Source of the DNA: Pantoea cypripedii
GTDB lineage: Bacteria; Pseudomonadota; Gammaproteobacteria; Enterobacterales; Enterobacteriaceae
Reading direction: 5' to 3'
NCBI RefSeq assembly: GCF_011395035.1
Contig: NZ_CP024770.1
Location: forward strand, 1,013,621 to 1,077,620
DNA: 64,000 nucleotides
Part shown: positions 15,529 to 24,822 of the stretch, in pieces
Position numbering within the stretch: the stretch's first letter is position 1
Layout: the number at the start of each line of letters is the position of its first letter
The notes under the pieces: model-generated
What the model was told of the DNA's origin: nothing
The model's database searches: none
Seen by the model: the letters and a program-made list of their open reading frames with translations, nothing else
Translations under genes and position numbers: made by a program

Positions 15529-16923
15529 TTAACGGTTTAATGGACGGGGTTGCGCATCCTGTGGCAGCAATGAATGGTATGTCTCACCTTCCAGTTGCAA
15601 TAGATGTTCCTCTTTGGCCTGGTTAATAATCGCCGGATTGGTTAGCACGCGAACCGCCGAGGCTGCCATTACGCTGCCTGCCAGTAACATGCCCTTGTGT
15701 GCATAAGAGGTTTTGCCCTGCGTGACCATTTGCCAGGAATGCGGTGGTGTGCCCCATGCGCAGGTCGCAATATAAACCTGCCCGACCGGCAACAGCCAGC
15801 TGACATCGCCAACGTCGGTAGAGCCATTAAGGAAATCAGGTTCGCGCCGCAAAGGGGTAATATCTTCGGATAATACCCGTCCTTTTTTCGTGACCTTACG
15901 TTTTTCCTCATCAGAAAATGTTGCCTGAATAGAAGCGGCAAAGGCCTTTTCTTCATCGCTGAAAGCCATCGGCCCGATCTTGTTCAGTTCTTCATCCATA
16001 ATGCTTGCCAGCGTCACATTGGGGATGAGATCAGCAGAAGCCGCGTCAAATTCAATCGTCACCTGGGTGCCCGACATCAGCGCCGCCCCCCGGGCGATAT
16101 CATGCACTCGCTCGGTAATATCCCGCACCTCATGCATTTTGGGCGAACGAACCTTGTAGAGAACATGCGCCTCAGATTGCACCACATTCGGCGCGTTACC
16201 ACCGGCATTGGTGATGGCGTAATGCAGTCTCGCTTCGGGAATAATATGTTCGCGCAGGAAATTAGCACCGACGTTCATCAGTTCGACACCATCCAATGCG
16301 CTGCGTCCCAGATGCGGGCTAAATGCCGCATGGGTGCTTTTTCCTTTAAACAGATACTTCACCTGATTGGTCGCCAGCATGCGCGCGTTATACGCCAGGT
16401 TTTCATCCCAGGGGTGCCAGGTGAAGGCTACATCGACACCTTCAAACAGGCCAGCACGCGCCATAAATGCTTTGCCACCCCCTCCCTCTTCAGCCGGGCA
16501 GCCAAAGAATTTAATCGTCCCGGAGAGTCCGGTTTGTTCCATACAGGCTTTAGTGGCAAGGGCGGCCGCTAAGGCTCCCGCGCCTAACAAATTATGCCCA
16601 CAACCATGCCCATTGCCGGACGGCACCACCGGCGAAAAATAGCTGCAATCTGCCTGCTGGCTGAGGGATGGCAGCGCGTCAAACTCGCCCAGAAAGGCCA
16701 CAACCGGCTGACCGGCCCCAAAAGTCGCCACAAAAGCGGTTTCAATGCCGCCTGCCTGACGAATCACCGCAAAACCTGCGTCCTCAAGAGTCTGCGCAAT
16801 CAGCGCTGCTGACTGTGATTCTTCATAGCGTACTTCAGCAAATTCCCAGACCTGGTCGCTGACCGAAATAATCTTTTCACGTTGTTTGTTCAGCGTGTCC
16901 TGAATAATGGCTGAATAATTCAT
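15529..16923 (-). CDS. AbgB-like M20 amidohydrolase
   Basis: A 464-residue M20 family amidohydrolase close in architecture to AbgB, the subunit that cleaves p-aminobenzoyl-glutamate. Metal-site motifs are visible: 'GEFDALP', 'GNGHGCGHNLLG', 'GCPAEEGGGGKAFM' (catalytic glutamate pair) and 'TWHPWDEN'. 'STDVGDVSWLLPVG' and 'CAWGTPPHSWQMV' lie in the C-terminal part. Such enzymes split N-acyl or aminobenzoyl amides in the cytoplasm. No abgA-like partner is present, so it acts alone or as a homodimer. The MFS carrier gene directly upstream probably imports its substrate. GAGAGG precedes the ATG. Confidence 0.88.
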   Translation of the reverse strand: MNYSAIIQDTLNKQREKIISVSDQVWEFAEVRYEESQSAALIAQTLEDAGFAVIRQAGGIETAFVATFGAGQPVVAFLGEFDALPSLSQQADCSYFSPVVPSGNGHGCGHNLLGAGALAAALATKACMEQTGLSGTIKFFGCPAEEGGGGKAFMARAGLFEGVDVAFTWHPWDENLAYNARMLATNQVKYLFKGKSTHAAFSPHLGRSALDGVELMNVGANFLREHIIPEARLHYAITNAGGNAPNVVQSEAHVLYKVRSPKMHEVRDITERVHDIARGAALMSGTQVTIEFDAASADLIPNVTLASIMDEELNKIGPMAFSDEEKAFAASIQATFSDEEKRKVTKKGRVLSEDITPLRREPDFLNGSTDVGDVSWLLPVGQVYIATCAWGTPPHSWQMVTQGKTSYAHKGMLLAGSVMAASAVRVLTNPAIINQAKEEHLLQLEGETYHSLLPQDAQPRPLNR

Positions 16924-16936
16924 AGGGCCTCTCTTA

Positions 16937-18190
16937 TTAATGCGATGGATTCGAACGGGTTTCGGTATGAACCGGATTGTTCGAATGGGTAATGGAAAGC
17001 GCGATCAGACAGGTCACCACCGCGCAGGCGATAATCATCAAAAACGCCGTGGCATAATTCTGGTTGGTGAGCTTTAACAGATACCCGATCACCAAAGGGG
17101 AGAGAAACGAACCAATCTGCGCCACGGAGTTAATCAGGCCGGTCGCCGTTCCCACTGAAGCTTTCGGGTATTGCTTGATGATGGTGACGAAGACGCTGAT
17201 GCTGATCGCGTTAAGGAAAATGTTGGAAAGTGACAGCCAGGCAAAGGCGATCGGCACTGATGAGGCGTTAAACATCAGCCAGATAAACAACGCAGATACC
17301 GAGGAACCGATAGCAATCAAAAGCTTCTCACGGCCCTGGAAAAACCGATCTAACAACCAGCCACAAACCAGAAACGAGATAAAACCCAGTGTAGGTGGCA
17401 GCATCGACCATGCCCCCATTGAGACCATGCTCATGCCCTTCACTTTAATCCAGTAAGACGGCAGCCATGATTGCAGCCCCCAAAACACGATATTGGTGAA
17501 GAAATAACAGGCGGCGATTTGCCATGTCAGCGGACGGGTAACAATTTCCAGCAGCCGTTTTTTTTCAGAGGTTTTATCGCGTTCCGGGCTGGCGGCCTTA
17601 GAAACGGTCTGACCCTCAGATGAAGAACGCAGCACCAGCCAGAGAACCAGGGCCAGACCCATGCCGAGGATACCCAGCACGAAAAACATCATGCGCCAGT
17701 TGAAGAAGGCAATCAGGGTGGTGACGACCACAGAACCCACGGCAAAACCAACCGACGCACCTGATTGCAGGAAAGACTTGGCCCTTGCCATTTTGCTTTT
17801 ATCAAATTGCTGGGCAATGACGACAGAACTGCCCGAAGGAAAAACTGCTTCCCCCATACCCACAAAGAAACGCGACACCACCAGACCGAGGATCCCGGTC
17901 GCCATACCGGTACAGGCGGTGGCGACGGACCAGAGGCCCACCGCACCGGTCAGAATCGTTTTGCTGCCCAGCCGATCGACAAGATAGCCGCCAATCAGTT
18001 GCGTGATGGAGTAGGCGAGGAAGAATCCACTGATAATCATGCCCGTTTCATCAGAGGCCAGTCCGAATTCACCACTAATCGGAATGATGGCAATGTTTAT
18101 CGCGGTTTTATCAATGAAGCCCACAACCCAACACAGAAACAATATGAAGATAATGACTTTATTTTTATTCTCTGCAATGAAGCCAGACAT
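16937..18190 (-). CDS. MFS transporter, anion:cation symporter type
   Basis: A 417-residue 12-span major facilitator. The first helix contains 'CWVVGFIDKTAINIAI', with 'GYLVDRLGSKTIL' as the loop 2-3 motif, and 'GMGEAVFPSGSSVVIAQQF' in helix 4 is typical of the ACS (tartrate/glucarate/phthalate) family. Substrates of that family are organic anions, which fits an N-acyl or aminobenzoyl amino acid for the AbgB-like enzyme encoded 14 bases downstream. It is divergent from the GAF/PucR regulator, with about 105 bases of shared promoter region containing a perfect palindrome. GAGGG precedes the ATG. Confidence 0.88.
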   Translation of the reverse strand: MSGFIAENKNKVIIFILFLCWVVGFIDKTAINIAIIPISGEFGLASDETGMIISGFFLAYSITQLIGGYLVDRLGSKTILTGAVGLWSVATACTGMATGILGLVVSRFFVGMGEAVFPSGSSVVIAQQFDKSKMARAKSFLQSGASVGFAVGSVVVTTLIAFFNWRMMFFVLGILGMGLALVLWLVLRSSSEGQTVSKAASPERDKTSEKKRLLEIVTRPLTWQIAACYFFTNIVFWGLQSWLPSYWIKVKGMSMVSMGAWSMLPPTLGFISFLVCGWLLDRFFQGREKLLIAIGSSVSALFIWLMFNASSVPIAFAWLSLSNIFLNAISISVFVTIIKQYPKASVGTATGLINSVAQIGSFLSPLVIGYLLKLTNQNYATAFLMIIACAVVTCLIALSITHSNNPVHTETRSNPSH

Positions 18191-18263
18191 AGTTGACCCT
18201 CAAGTGGATAGCGATACCTTTTCTTCGCCCTTGCTACACTTGCAAAAAAAGTGAAAAATAACT

Positions 18264-18279
18264 ATGTGTGAACACACAT
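18264..18279. promoter_or_regulatory. palindromic operator candidate in divergent promoter
   Basis: Perfect palindrome ATGTGTG-AA-CACACAT just upstream of the ribosome binding site of the GAF/PucR regulator gene and 74 bases from the MFS start. Its position suits autoregulation and control of the divergent transport operon. Confidence 0.55.
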
Positions 18280-18295
18280 CAGAAAGGTTTATTTT

Positions 18296-20344
18296 ATGTA
18301 TGAAGATACACATAGCATCGCAGTGCCCGATCATGCATCAGCGATAACCTCAATTGTTCAGCGCTATTATTCGCAGGCGCAGGTTAATGTCAGCCTTTCG
18401 GCACGGCGTTATGATGATGCATTGAAAGATGCGGATGAAAACATTGATGAGCGCAACGAGTCATATATTCTTAGCCACCAAATCCGACCGCAGGAGATCA
18501 TTATTGAAGCTGTGTGTCTTTATATTGACTCTCTGAAGATACATATTAAAAATATTAATATTGAAACTGAGAATTGCGTTGTACATGCATTAATCAATGA
18601 CATCAAAGTGTACTTTCTCTCTGGCGTTATTAAGTATCAAAACTTTATGTTCAGAAAGGTCAGCGATAACACCTGGCATCTGGCCTCAGGTTTATCGCAT
18701 GAAGTCATTTTGCAGCATGTGATTGAAGGCGCACTGAAAACCATTCCGCACAGTGATGCAGCGATTTTTCGTATCTACGATAAAGAAAAGAACCTGTTAA
18801 TTCCGGTTGCGATGCTGGGGTTTGAGAATAACTATTATGAATACTCTGTCACACCGCAGCAGTCCATCTCCGGTAAAGCTTTCGAAAGCCGATCATCGAT
18901 TTTAGTTAACTCCAGGGAAGAAATATTAAACAGTTTCACCGAACACTCAACAGTTCGTGAAGCGATCATGAAAAATAACCCAATCGCCAATGCCCTGTTA
19001 TGTGTCCCGGTGTTAGATCAACAAACCTGTTATGGCACATTGACAATACTTTCCCTGAAACGGCATTCAGTATTTAACTCGCTGGCGGTATCCTTACTGG
19101 AAACCTTCGCCTCTCAGGTTGCATTGGCCTGGCGCAATGCCCGTTTATATGATGAGAAAGCCGCCAGTTTGCGTGAGGTGGAAACGCTCAAGTCACAACT
19201 CGAAAAACAAAACCGGTTGTTAAAGGTGAGCGTGGATCTCCATGCTGACATGATAAATTTATCGACCAAATTCAACAGACTAGATGAGTTCATCGAACAG
19301 CTCTCCGCCCGGGTGAATTCAGCCATGAGCTATATCGATATTCTTGGTCATCGTTATTTCAATGCCAGAAGCCAGCATTATACCTGGGATACGCTCTCTC
19401 ACATCCATAAAGCTCATGACAATACCAGTGACGTGATCACCGATGGTGAATGCCTTATTTACCCTCTGACTAATGACGATTTCCTGGTTGGCTTTATCAT
19501 TATCAATGGCTACGACATTGATGAATTGAATTCTGTTATCGCCGCACGAATCCGTGACTTCGTGGTGATGGAGATCATGAAACGAACCAGTGCGGTTATT
19601 ATCACTCACAAAAAGATCGCCTTTATCTTTCAGGAGATCATCCGCTATGGGTTATCTGCTAAGCATGAACGCAACCTGCTTGATATCGGTTTTCATTTTA
19701 AAAGCTGGATAATGTGTATCAGATTATCGCCCTTCAACACCACACTGAATGACCTGGCCTTTATCACCATAAAAAATCATCTGGTCGGCAAGACAGGGCT
19801 CAATCATTCAGCGTTCTATGTCGAAAATGATGAGGTTGTTATATTTCATTCAGATAACGTGAATGGCAAACTGAGTGTTATTGAAGAAAAAATACGTGGG
19901 GACCACTATCTTCAGCATAATTTTCAGGTTGGACTAAGCCCCATCACCACCAAAGAAAAGATTATTATCAGCCACCAACAGGCTGGTACGGCACTGGATG
20001 TACTCAAAACCCGGCAGCGCCCCGGTATTCTTAATTTTAGCAATACCGGCATTGAAAGATTATTTACTAAACACAACAGTGAAGAACTCAAAACATTTGT
20101 TTACGATATCCTTGCTCCGGTATTGGACACCGGCGATAAAGGGGCCGTTTTAATCGCCACCTTGCGGTCATATCTTAAAAACAGCCAGTCAACCGTGCTG
20201 ACAGCCAGGGAGCTGAATATTCATATTAATACGCTTTACCAACGGCTGCGAAAATTTGAATCACTCACCAATCTGAGTCTTGCCAATCCAGATGATTTTC
20301 TTATGATAAGCCTGTCATGTCATATGAACCGGATTTATTCCTGA
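18296..20344 (+). CDS. GAF-domain PucR-type transcriptional regulator
   Basis: A 682-residue regulator. After an alpha/beta N-terminal region of about 140 residues comes a GAF sensor domain (about 140-285, with 'AIFRIYDKEKNLLIPVAMLGF' and 'LLCVPVLDQQTCYGTLTIL'). Next is a coiled coil near 288-325 (LREVETLKSQLEKQNRLLKV), a long middle region, and a PucR-type C-terminal helix-turn-helix (VLTARELNIHINTLYQRLRKFESLT). Such proteins sense a catabolic substrate and activate nearby genes. It is transcribed divergently from the MFS/amidohydrolase genes and is their likely regulator. AGAAAGG lies before the ATG. Confidence 0.82.
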   Translation: MYEDTHSIAVPDHASAITSIVQRYYSQAQVNVSLSARRYDDALKDADENIDERNESYILSHQIRPQEIIIEAVCLYIDSLKIHIKNINIETENCVVHALINDIKVYFLSGVIKYQNFMFRKVSDNTWHLASGLSHEVILQHVIEGALKTIPHSDAAIFRIYDKEKNLLIPVAMLGFENNYYEYSVTPQQSISGKAFESRSSILVNSREEILNSFTEHSTVREAIMKNNPIANALLCVPVLDQQTCYGTLTILSLKRHSVFNSLAVSLLETFASQVALAWRNARLYDEKAASLREVETLKSQLEKQNRLLKVSVDLHADMINLSTKFNRLDEFIEQLSARVNSAMSYIDILGHRYFNARSQHYTWDTLSHIHKAHDNTSDVITDGECLIYPLTNDDFLVGFIIINGYDIDELNSVIAARIRDFVVMEIMKRTSAVIITHKKIAFIFQEIIRYGLSAKHERNLLDIGFHFKSWIMCIRLSPFNTTLNDLAFITIKNHLVGKTGLNHSAFYVENDEVVIFHSDNVNGKLSVIEEKIRGDHYLQHNFQVGLSPITTKEKIIISHQQAGTALDVLKTRQRPGILNFSNTGIERLFTKHNSEELKTFVYDILAPVLDTGDKGAVLIATLRSYLKNSQSTVLTARELNIHINTLYQRLRKFESLTNLSLANPDDFLMISLSCHMNRIYS

Positions 20345-20350
20345 TGCGCA

Positions 20351-20376
20351 CAGATGGCCAGGTTAATGGCCATCTG
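20351..20376. terminator. stem-loop between convergent genes
   Basis: Perfect 9-bp inverted repeat CAGATGGCC / GGCCATCTG with an eight-base loop, in the 44-base gap between the convergent regulator and aminotransferase genes. The U-tract is weak on both strands; a bidirectional terminator is inferred. Confidence 0.5.
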
Positions 20377-20388
20377 CCGTTATATCCC

Positions 20389-21723
20389 TCACCACCCGGC
20401 ATAGGCTTTGATTTCGGCATCCGTTACCTGTGGTGCTTTACGAATGGCCAGCGCCAGTTTTTCAATCGCGTAGTCGATTTCATCAGAGGTAATAATTAGC
20501 GGCGGTGTAATCTCCAGCACATTGCCACCCACGTAATACACCACCAGACCTTCTTTCCAGGCCTGATACACCACTTTCTGCGCCAGAATACGGTCCGGTC
20601 TTTGGCTGCCATCAACAGCGATTAACTCCACGCCAATCGCCAGACCATGACCACGCACATCCCCGATAACCGGGAGATCCTTCGCCAGGTCACGCAGCAT
20701 CTGCATAAAGTACTGACCGGACTGGGCGGCACGCTGCGGCAGTTCCTCCGTTTCCAGCACATTCAGCACCGCACGCCCAACGGCAGTACAGATGGGATTG
20801 CCCGCAGTGGTTAACAAAGCATGGGCGGCGGGTCCGCCGAGGATTTCTTTGGGACCCACCGTGGCTGAGAGCGGTAAACCGCCACCCAGCACCTTACCGA
20901 AGGTCACAATTTCCGGCGCGATATTCTCATGCTGGAAGGCGTGCAGCAGCCCGGGGCGGCCCAGCCCCATTTTGACCTCATCGCAAATCAGCGGCACACC
21001 AGCGTTGATACATAACTGGTGTAATCCGGCCAGAAAACCTGCCGGGGGCACCACCATGCCACCATCGGATAAGATGGGTTCGACAATCACACAGGCCACA
21101 TCCCCCTGCTCCAGCTGGGCCTGCACTTCGTGCAAACTGGCTTCCACGCTGGCCTTAACCGGGTCTTTGCCCGCGATATGCGGGCGGAAGGGATTGGGAT
21201 AGGTCGCGAGGTAAAGATCGGGATCGGCGGCACTGCCTGCCGAAATATGCACCCCTGAAACCTTCATTGCCAGCCCAATGCCGCCATGGTAGCCATGGGC
21301 AAAGGCTACGACTTTGCGTTTGCCCGAGGCCAGGCGACAGGCGCGCAGCGCGACATCGTTGGCATCACTGCCAGCGTGACCAAGGTAGACGCAGCGATCC
21401 CCTTTGCCCGGTGTGATCGCCAGCAAATCTTCGGCCAGCCCGACGGAATCAGGATGCACCGCCGACAGCCCTCCGGCTCCGGCCGGTGTCTGCGCCGCTT
21501 TCATCATGGCTTCGGTGATTTTGCGGTGCCCGTGCCCCAGACCGCAGGCCGTCCAGGTCGCCGACAGATCGAGCAGTTTTCGTCCTCCCACTTCGGTTAA
21601 CCAGCACCCTTCACCTGATGCAACCGTCAGCGGGAAAAAACGCAGTTTTTCAATCCCAGCAATCGATTGCGCATCACGCTGATAAAGCGCCTCCGCTTCT
21701 GGCGGAAAAATAGCCTGACTCAT
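20389..21723 (-). CDS. class III (omega-type) aminotransferase
   Basis: A 444-residue PLP-dependent class III aminotransferase, the family of GABA, ornithine and diamine transaminases. The cofactor site is visible: 'GHAGSDANDVALRACRLASGKRKVVAFAHGYHGG', then 'PLICDEVKMGLGRPG' (PLP-ring aspartate) and the Schiff-base lysine in 'VTFGKVLGGGLPLSATVG'. Its ATG overlaps the stop of the APC permease gene. In Puu-like pathways such an enzyme transaminates an omega-amino acid such as GABA; here the partner ligase and permease are encoded immediately upstream. The substrate is not identifiable. Confidence 0.87.
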   Translation of the reverse strand: MSQAIFPPEAEALYQRDAQSIAGIEKLRFFPLTVASGEGCWLTEVGGRKLLDLSATWTACGLGHGHRKITEAMMKAAQTPAGAGGLSAVHPDSVGLAEDLLAITPGKGDRCVYLGHAGSDANDVALRACRLASGKRKVVAFAHGYHGGIGLAMKVSGVHISAGSAADPDLYLATYPNPFRPHIAGKDPVKASVEASLHEVQAQLEQGDVACVIVEPILSDGGMVVPPAGFLAGLHQLCINAGVPLICDEVKMGLGRPGLLHAFQHENIAPEIVTFGKVLGGGLPLSATVGPKEILGGPAAHALLTTAGNPICTAVGRAVLNVLETEELPQRAAQSGQYFMQMLRDLAKDLPVIGDVRGHGLAIGVELIAVDGSQRPDRILAQKVVYQAWKEGLVVYYVGGNVLEITPPLIITSDEIDYAIEKLALAIRKAPQVTDAEIKAYAGW

Positions 21724-23186
21724 ACTGACTCCTTCTGTGGGATAGCAGTGGTGAGGGGTTCAGCCGGAGCGGAAAACTCTTCCGATAAGGACAAACCAAT
21801 ATTTCGCACCAGACGCGGCGCTGAGACAATGATGGTCAGTCCGGCGATACACCAGTAGAAAGCCACCAGCGCCGGGCTAAATAAATCTTCCTGACCTACC
21901 ACGTTGTAATAGAGGGAAACGACCATGATGACGATGCCCAGCACCGGCAATAACAGCTCCCATTTAGGGATGTTCTGGCCCATGCGGGTGATAAAGTTGA
22001 TGACGCCTGACTCAATCATCAGATAGGTAATCATCAGACAAACTGAGCCGATCACCGCAAAATAGAAGTAGGCGTCAATCGCGCTGTTGCCCGTGCCCAT
22101 CGAGGGTTTACCCGTCAGCCAGGCGGCAACGTCCACCAGCAAACTTACGACTAAGACTAACGTCAGCGCATTACGTGGTTGATGGGTTTTGGCCGAAACC
22201 TCGGCAAAACAGCTGTGACCAAAGCCATCGCGCGCTAAAGCAAACAACAGGCGGCTGGAGGTTGCGGCAGCGGAGAGATTGGCAGCAAACGCGGACATCA
22301 TAGCGGTGAACAACATGCACAGCGAAAACACCGTGCCGACATAGGTTTGCGACAGCGTACCCAGCGAGTTAGCGGAATTTTTAAAGGCATTCAGCCCGGC
22401 CTCACTGGTGCCAAAACCCAGGGTCTGCACATACATCATGCCAACAAACAAAATCCCGGTCAGCACGATGGAACCCAGCAACGCCAGCGGAATGTTACGT
22501 TGCGGGTTTTCTGTTTCCTCTCCCAGCGTAGCGCAGGCTTCAAAGCCCGCCCAGGAGAGAAACGCCGCCACTACCGCCGCCATCACCGCCTGGAAACTGA
22601 CACCATTCAGGCTGAACAATGAAGCATGTTGTTCGGTGGTTGCCGGTTGATGGATGATAATGACCGCAGCCAGCACCAGCATCAGGATGATCCCCACCCC
22701 TTCAATCACCATCAGCACGCGCGCCACGGTCTGCCCATCACGCGAGTTCAGAATCCAGCTAAAAACCACCCCGACCGCCGCGGTGACAATCCACGGAATC
22801 TCAATATGTGAGGCAGGAAATAACGCCTGAAGGAACGCATTGGTAAACGCGCCTAAGGCCGCCAGGGTGGCAATCGAGAAGAACAGATAGGTTCCCATAA
22901 TGGCAAAACCGGAGAAGAATCCCGCGCGTGGGCCGATGGTTTTGCCCACCAGACCATAGGCGCTGCCCGCATGGTTATAAAAGCGCGTCAGGCGGATAAA
23001 GCCGTAGGCGATAAGCGCAATCCCCACCAGACCCAGCACAAAAACGATAGGCAACGCTTTCCCAACTGAATCAATTAATCCCTGTGCATTGCCGGACATG
23101 GCTAAGGTCGGTCCTACCATGCCCAGCGACAGGGCCAGTGCTTCCCAAAGCTTTAAATTTCGCTTTTTATTTGGTGCATTATTCAT
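21720..23186 (-). CDS. APC-family amino acid/amine permease
   Basis: A permease of about 488 residues with 12 predicted spans. The first-helix signature 'LSLGMVGPTLAMSGNAQG' and the conserved 'AFLSWAGFEACATLGEETENPQRNIPLAL' are typical of the amino acid-polyamine-organocation family. ATG at 23186 is preferred because GAGGG lies upstream; an in-frame ATG at 23201 is weaker. It overlaps the aminotransferase gene by four bases. Given the glutamine-synthetase-like ligase upstream, it probably imports the amine or amino acid that is then ligated, as PuuP does for putrescine. Confidence 0.87.
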   Translation of the reverse strand: MNNAPNKKRNLKLWEALALSLGMVGPTLAMSGNAQGLIDSVGKALPIVFVLGLVGIALIAYGFIRLTRFYNHAGSAYGLVGKTIGPRAGFFSGFAIMGTYLFFSIATLAALGAFTNAFLQALFPASHIEIPWIVTAAVGVVFSWILNSRDGQTVARVLMVIEGVGIILMLVLAAVIIIHQPATTEQHASLFSLNGVSFQAVMAAVVAAFLSWAGFEACATLGEETENPQRNIPLALLGSIVLTGILFVGMMYVQTLGFGTSEAGLNAFKNSANSLGTLSQTYVGTVFSLCMLFTAMMSAFAANLSAAATSSRLLFALARDGFGHSCFAEVSAKTHQPRNALTLVLVVSLLVDVAAWLTGKPSMGTGNSAIDAYFYFAVIGSVCLMITYLMIESGVINFITRMGQNIPKWELLLPVLGIVIMVVSLYYNVVGQEDLFSPALVAFYWCIAGLTIIVSAPRLVRNIGLSLSEEFSAPAEPLTTAIPQKESV

Positions 23187-23275
23187 CTCTCTCACCCTCA
23201 TACAACGTGATTGTTTAGCGAGTTGTTAATGGGTTTCCCCGGTGTTGGTCAGGCAAAAATGGTGCAATTTTTCGG

Positions 23276-24640
23276 TCACACGGACCATGCAAAGCGGAAC
23301 TTCTCAGTGGTGGTTTTTAATGGCAGATGGCCATAACTTTCGTGTTCATGACGACGCACCGCAATCAATGCGCCCAGCAGTTCCGGACGGAACAACGCCT
23401 GAGCCAGCTCGCTGCGCTCCAGCCGGGTCAGGGCATCAGCCTGCGAATAAATCAGACGCTTGATCTGTTTCTCACTGCGCTGTTGTTCAGAGAAATCGGC
23501 GGGGGCGGCCTGGGTGGCCTCGGGCAGAGGCATTGACTGAGTTTGCCCTGCCAGTGCCATACCGAGCACCGCGCCACAGGCGATATAGGGATTCGCCGAA
23601 GGGTCAATACACTTCACTTCCAGATGGGCGCCGTAGGGATTTGCTGGATTTGCGGCACAGTAACGTACCGCCGCCTCGCGATTTTCCAGTCCCCAGCAGG
23701 CATAAGCACCGGACCAATGTCCCGGCTGAAGGCGATCGGCGGAAAGTACCGAAGGGGCCAGCAACGCCACCAGCTCAGGCAAATAGTGGACAATCCCGGC
23801 AATTAAATTGCCCCCTTCCGCCGTGATGCCATAAGCACCCTCCCCACCAGCCAGTAACGGTTTGCCCTGACGGGTAAAGGAGAAATGCAGATGCGCGCCA
23901 TTGCCAGCCCCGCCGTCAAACGGCTTCGGCGAGAAACTGATCCTTAACTGATGCTTGCGCGCGATACGGCCCAGCAGAATGCGCGTCAGAACCAGCCGAT
24001 CAATGGCGGTCACGGGATCTGCCGGGGCGAGTGACAATTCATACTGGGCGGTGCCATATTCCGCATGAAACTGCTCAAGGCCGACTCCGGCTTCACCAAG
24101 CGTGTTCACGATGTCATTAACCGCAGCTTCTCTGTCCAGCAAAGCCCCCATGCCGTAGGCATGCCAGTGACCGACTGATGCATCTGCGTCTTCCGGCAAC
24201 AGATAAAACTCCAGTTCACCCGCCGCCAGGGTCTCAATGCCCGCCGCCTGCAGGGCTTCAACCTGGCTGCGCAGGAAATGGCGTGAGCACCACGCCGCGC
24301 GTTCGCCCTCCTGTTCAAAGACATCAACAGGTGCCCAGCAAAATCCATCCTTCAGCTTCACCAGCGCGGAAAGATCAGCACGCAGGCGATCGTCACCCAC
24401 CGCCGAAAACGCCGGGATCCAGGCGATGGCATTATCGGCGCAAAATAACGCCCAGGATGGAGAAGCGCCGACACCGGACTGGCTGATGGTTTTCAGGCGA
24501 GTGACCGGAATGGACTTGCCACGAATCACGCCAGCGGAATCCACCAGGCTGGCAAACACAGTGGCAACACCACTCGCGATAAGACTTTCACATTGAGAAT
24601 CAATGGATTGATTATTTTCTACTGCCGCTACTTTATCCAT
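23276..24640 (-). CDS. glutamine-synthetase-like ligase (PuuA/FluG group)
   Basis: A 454-residue glutamine-synthetase fold protein. The metal and substrate sites are recognisable: 'GELEFYLLP', 'EQFHAEYGTAQYELSLAP', 'GAGNGAHLHFSF' and the arginine loop 'GLENREAAVRYC'. Length and motif spacing fit the GS type used as gamma-glutamyl-amine ligase (for example PuuA) rather than central nitrogen assimilation. That role is supported by the downstream APC permease and aminotransferase genes. The amine acted on is unknown. It is divergent from an RpiR regulator gene over a 182-base gap with a long inverted repeat. Confidence 0.86.
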   Translation of the reverse strand: MDKVAAVENNQSIDSQCESLIASGVATVFASLVDSAGVIRGKSIPVTRLKTISQSGVGASPSWALFCADNAIAWIPAFSAVGDDRLRADLSALVKLKDGFCWAPVDVFEQEGERAAWCSRHFLRSQVEALQAAGIETLAAGELEFYLLPEDADASVGHWHAYGMGALLDREAAVNDIVNTLGEAGVGLEQFHAEYGTAQYELSLAPADPVTAIDRLVLTRILLGRIARKHQLRISFSPKPFDGGAGNGAHLHFSFTRQGKPLLAGGEGAYGITAEGGNLIAGIVHYLPELVALLAPSVLSADRLQPGHWSGAYACWGLENREAAVRYCAANPANPYGAHLEVKCIDPSANPYIACGAVLGMALAGQTQSMPLPEATQAAPADFSEQQRSEKQIKRLIYSQADALTRLERSELAQALFRPELLGALIAVRRHEHESYGHLPLKTTTEKFRFAWSV

Positions 24641-24693
24641 TACACCGAAAACTCCCGTCTGCTATTTACTGATGACCGCGCTTGAGATTTTTT

Positions 24694-24741
24694 AATATAT
24701 GTTACACAATCGACTTAAAATCAATATGTGTAATATATATT
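24694..24741. promoter_or_regulatory. long inverted repeat, RpiR operator candidate
   Basis: AATATATGTTACACA (24694-24708) and TGTGTAATATATATT (24727-24741) form an inverted repeat matching at 14 of 15 positions with an 18-base spacer. It sits in the middle of the divergent promoter region between the ligase and RpiR genes and is the obvious site for the cluster's own regulator. Confidence 0.6.
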
Positions 24742-24822
24742 AAATTCGTATAGCTGAATCGGACCGGTTGTGGCACTGTCCTGGTGTCAATGCCGCAACA
24801 GGTGTGGTGAAGGAGAGCAGGT

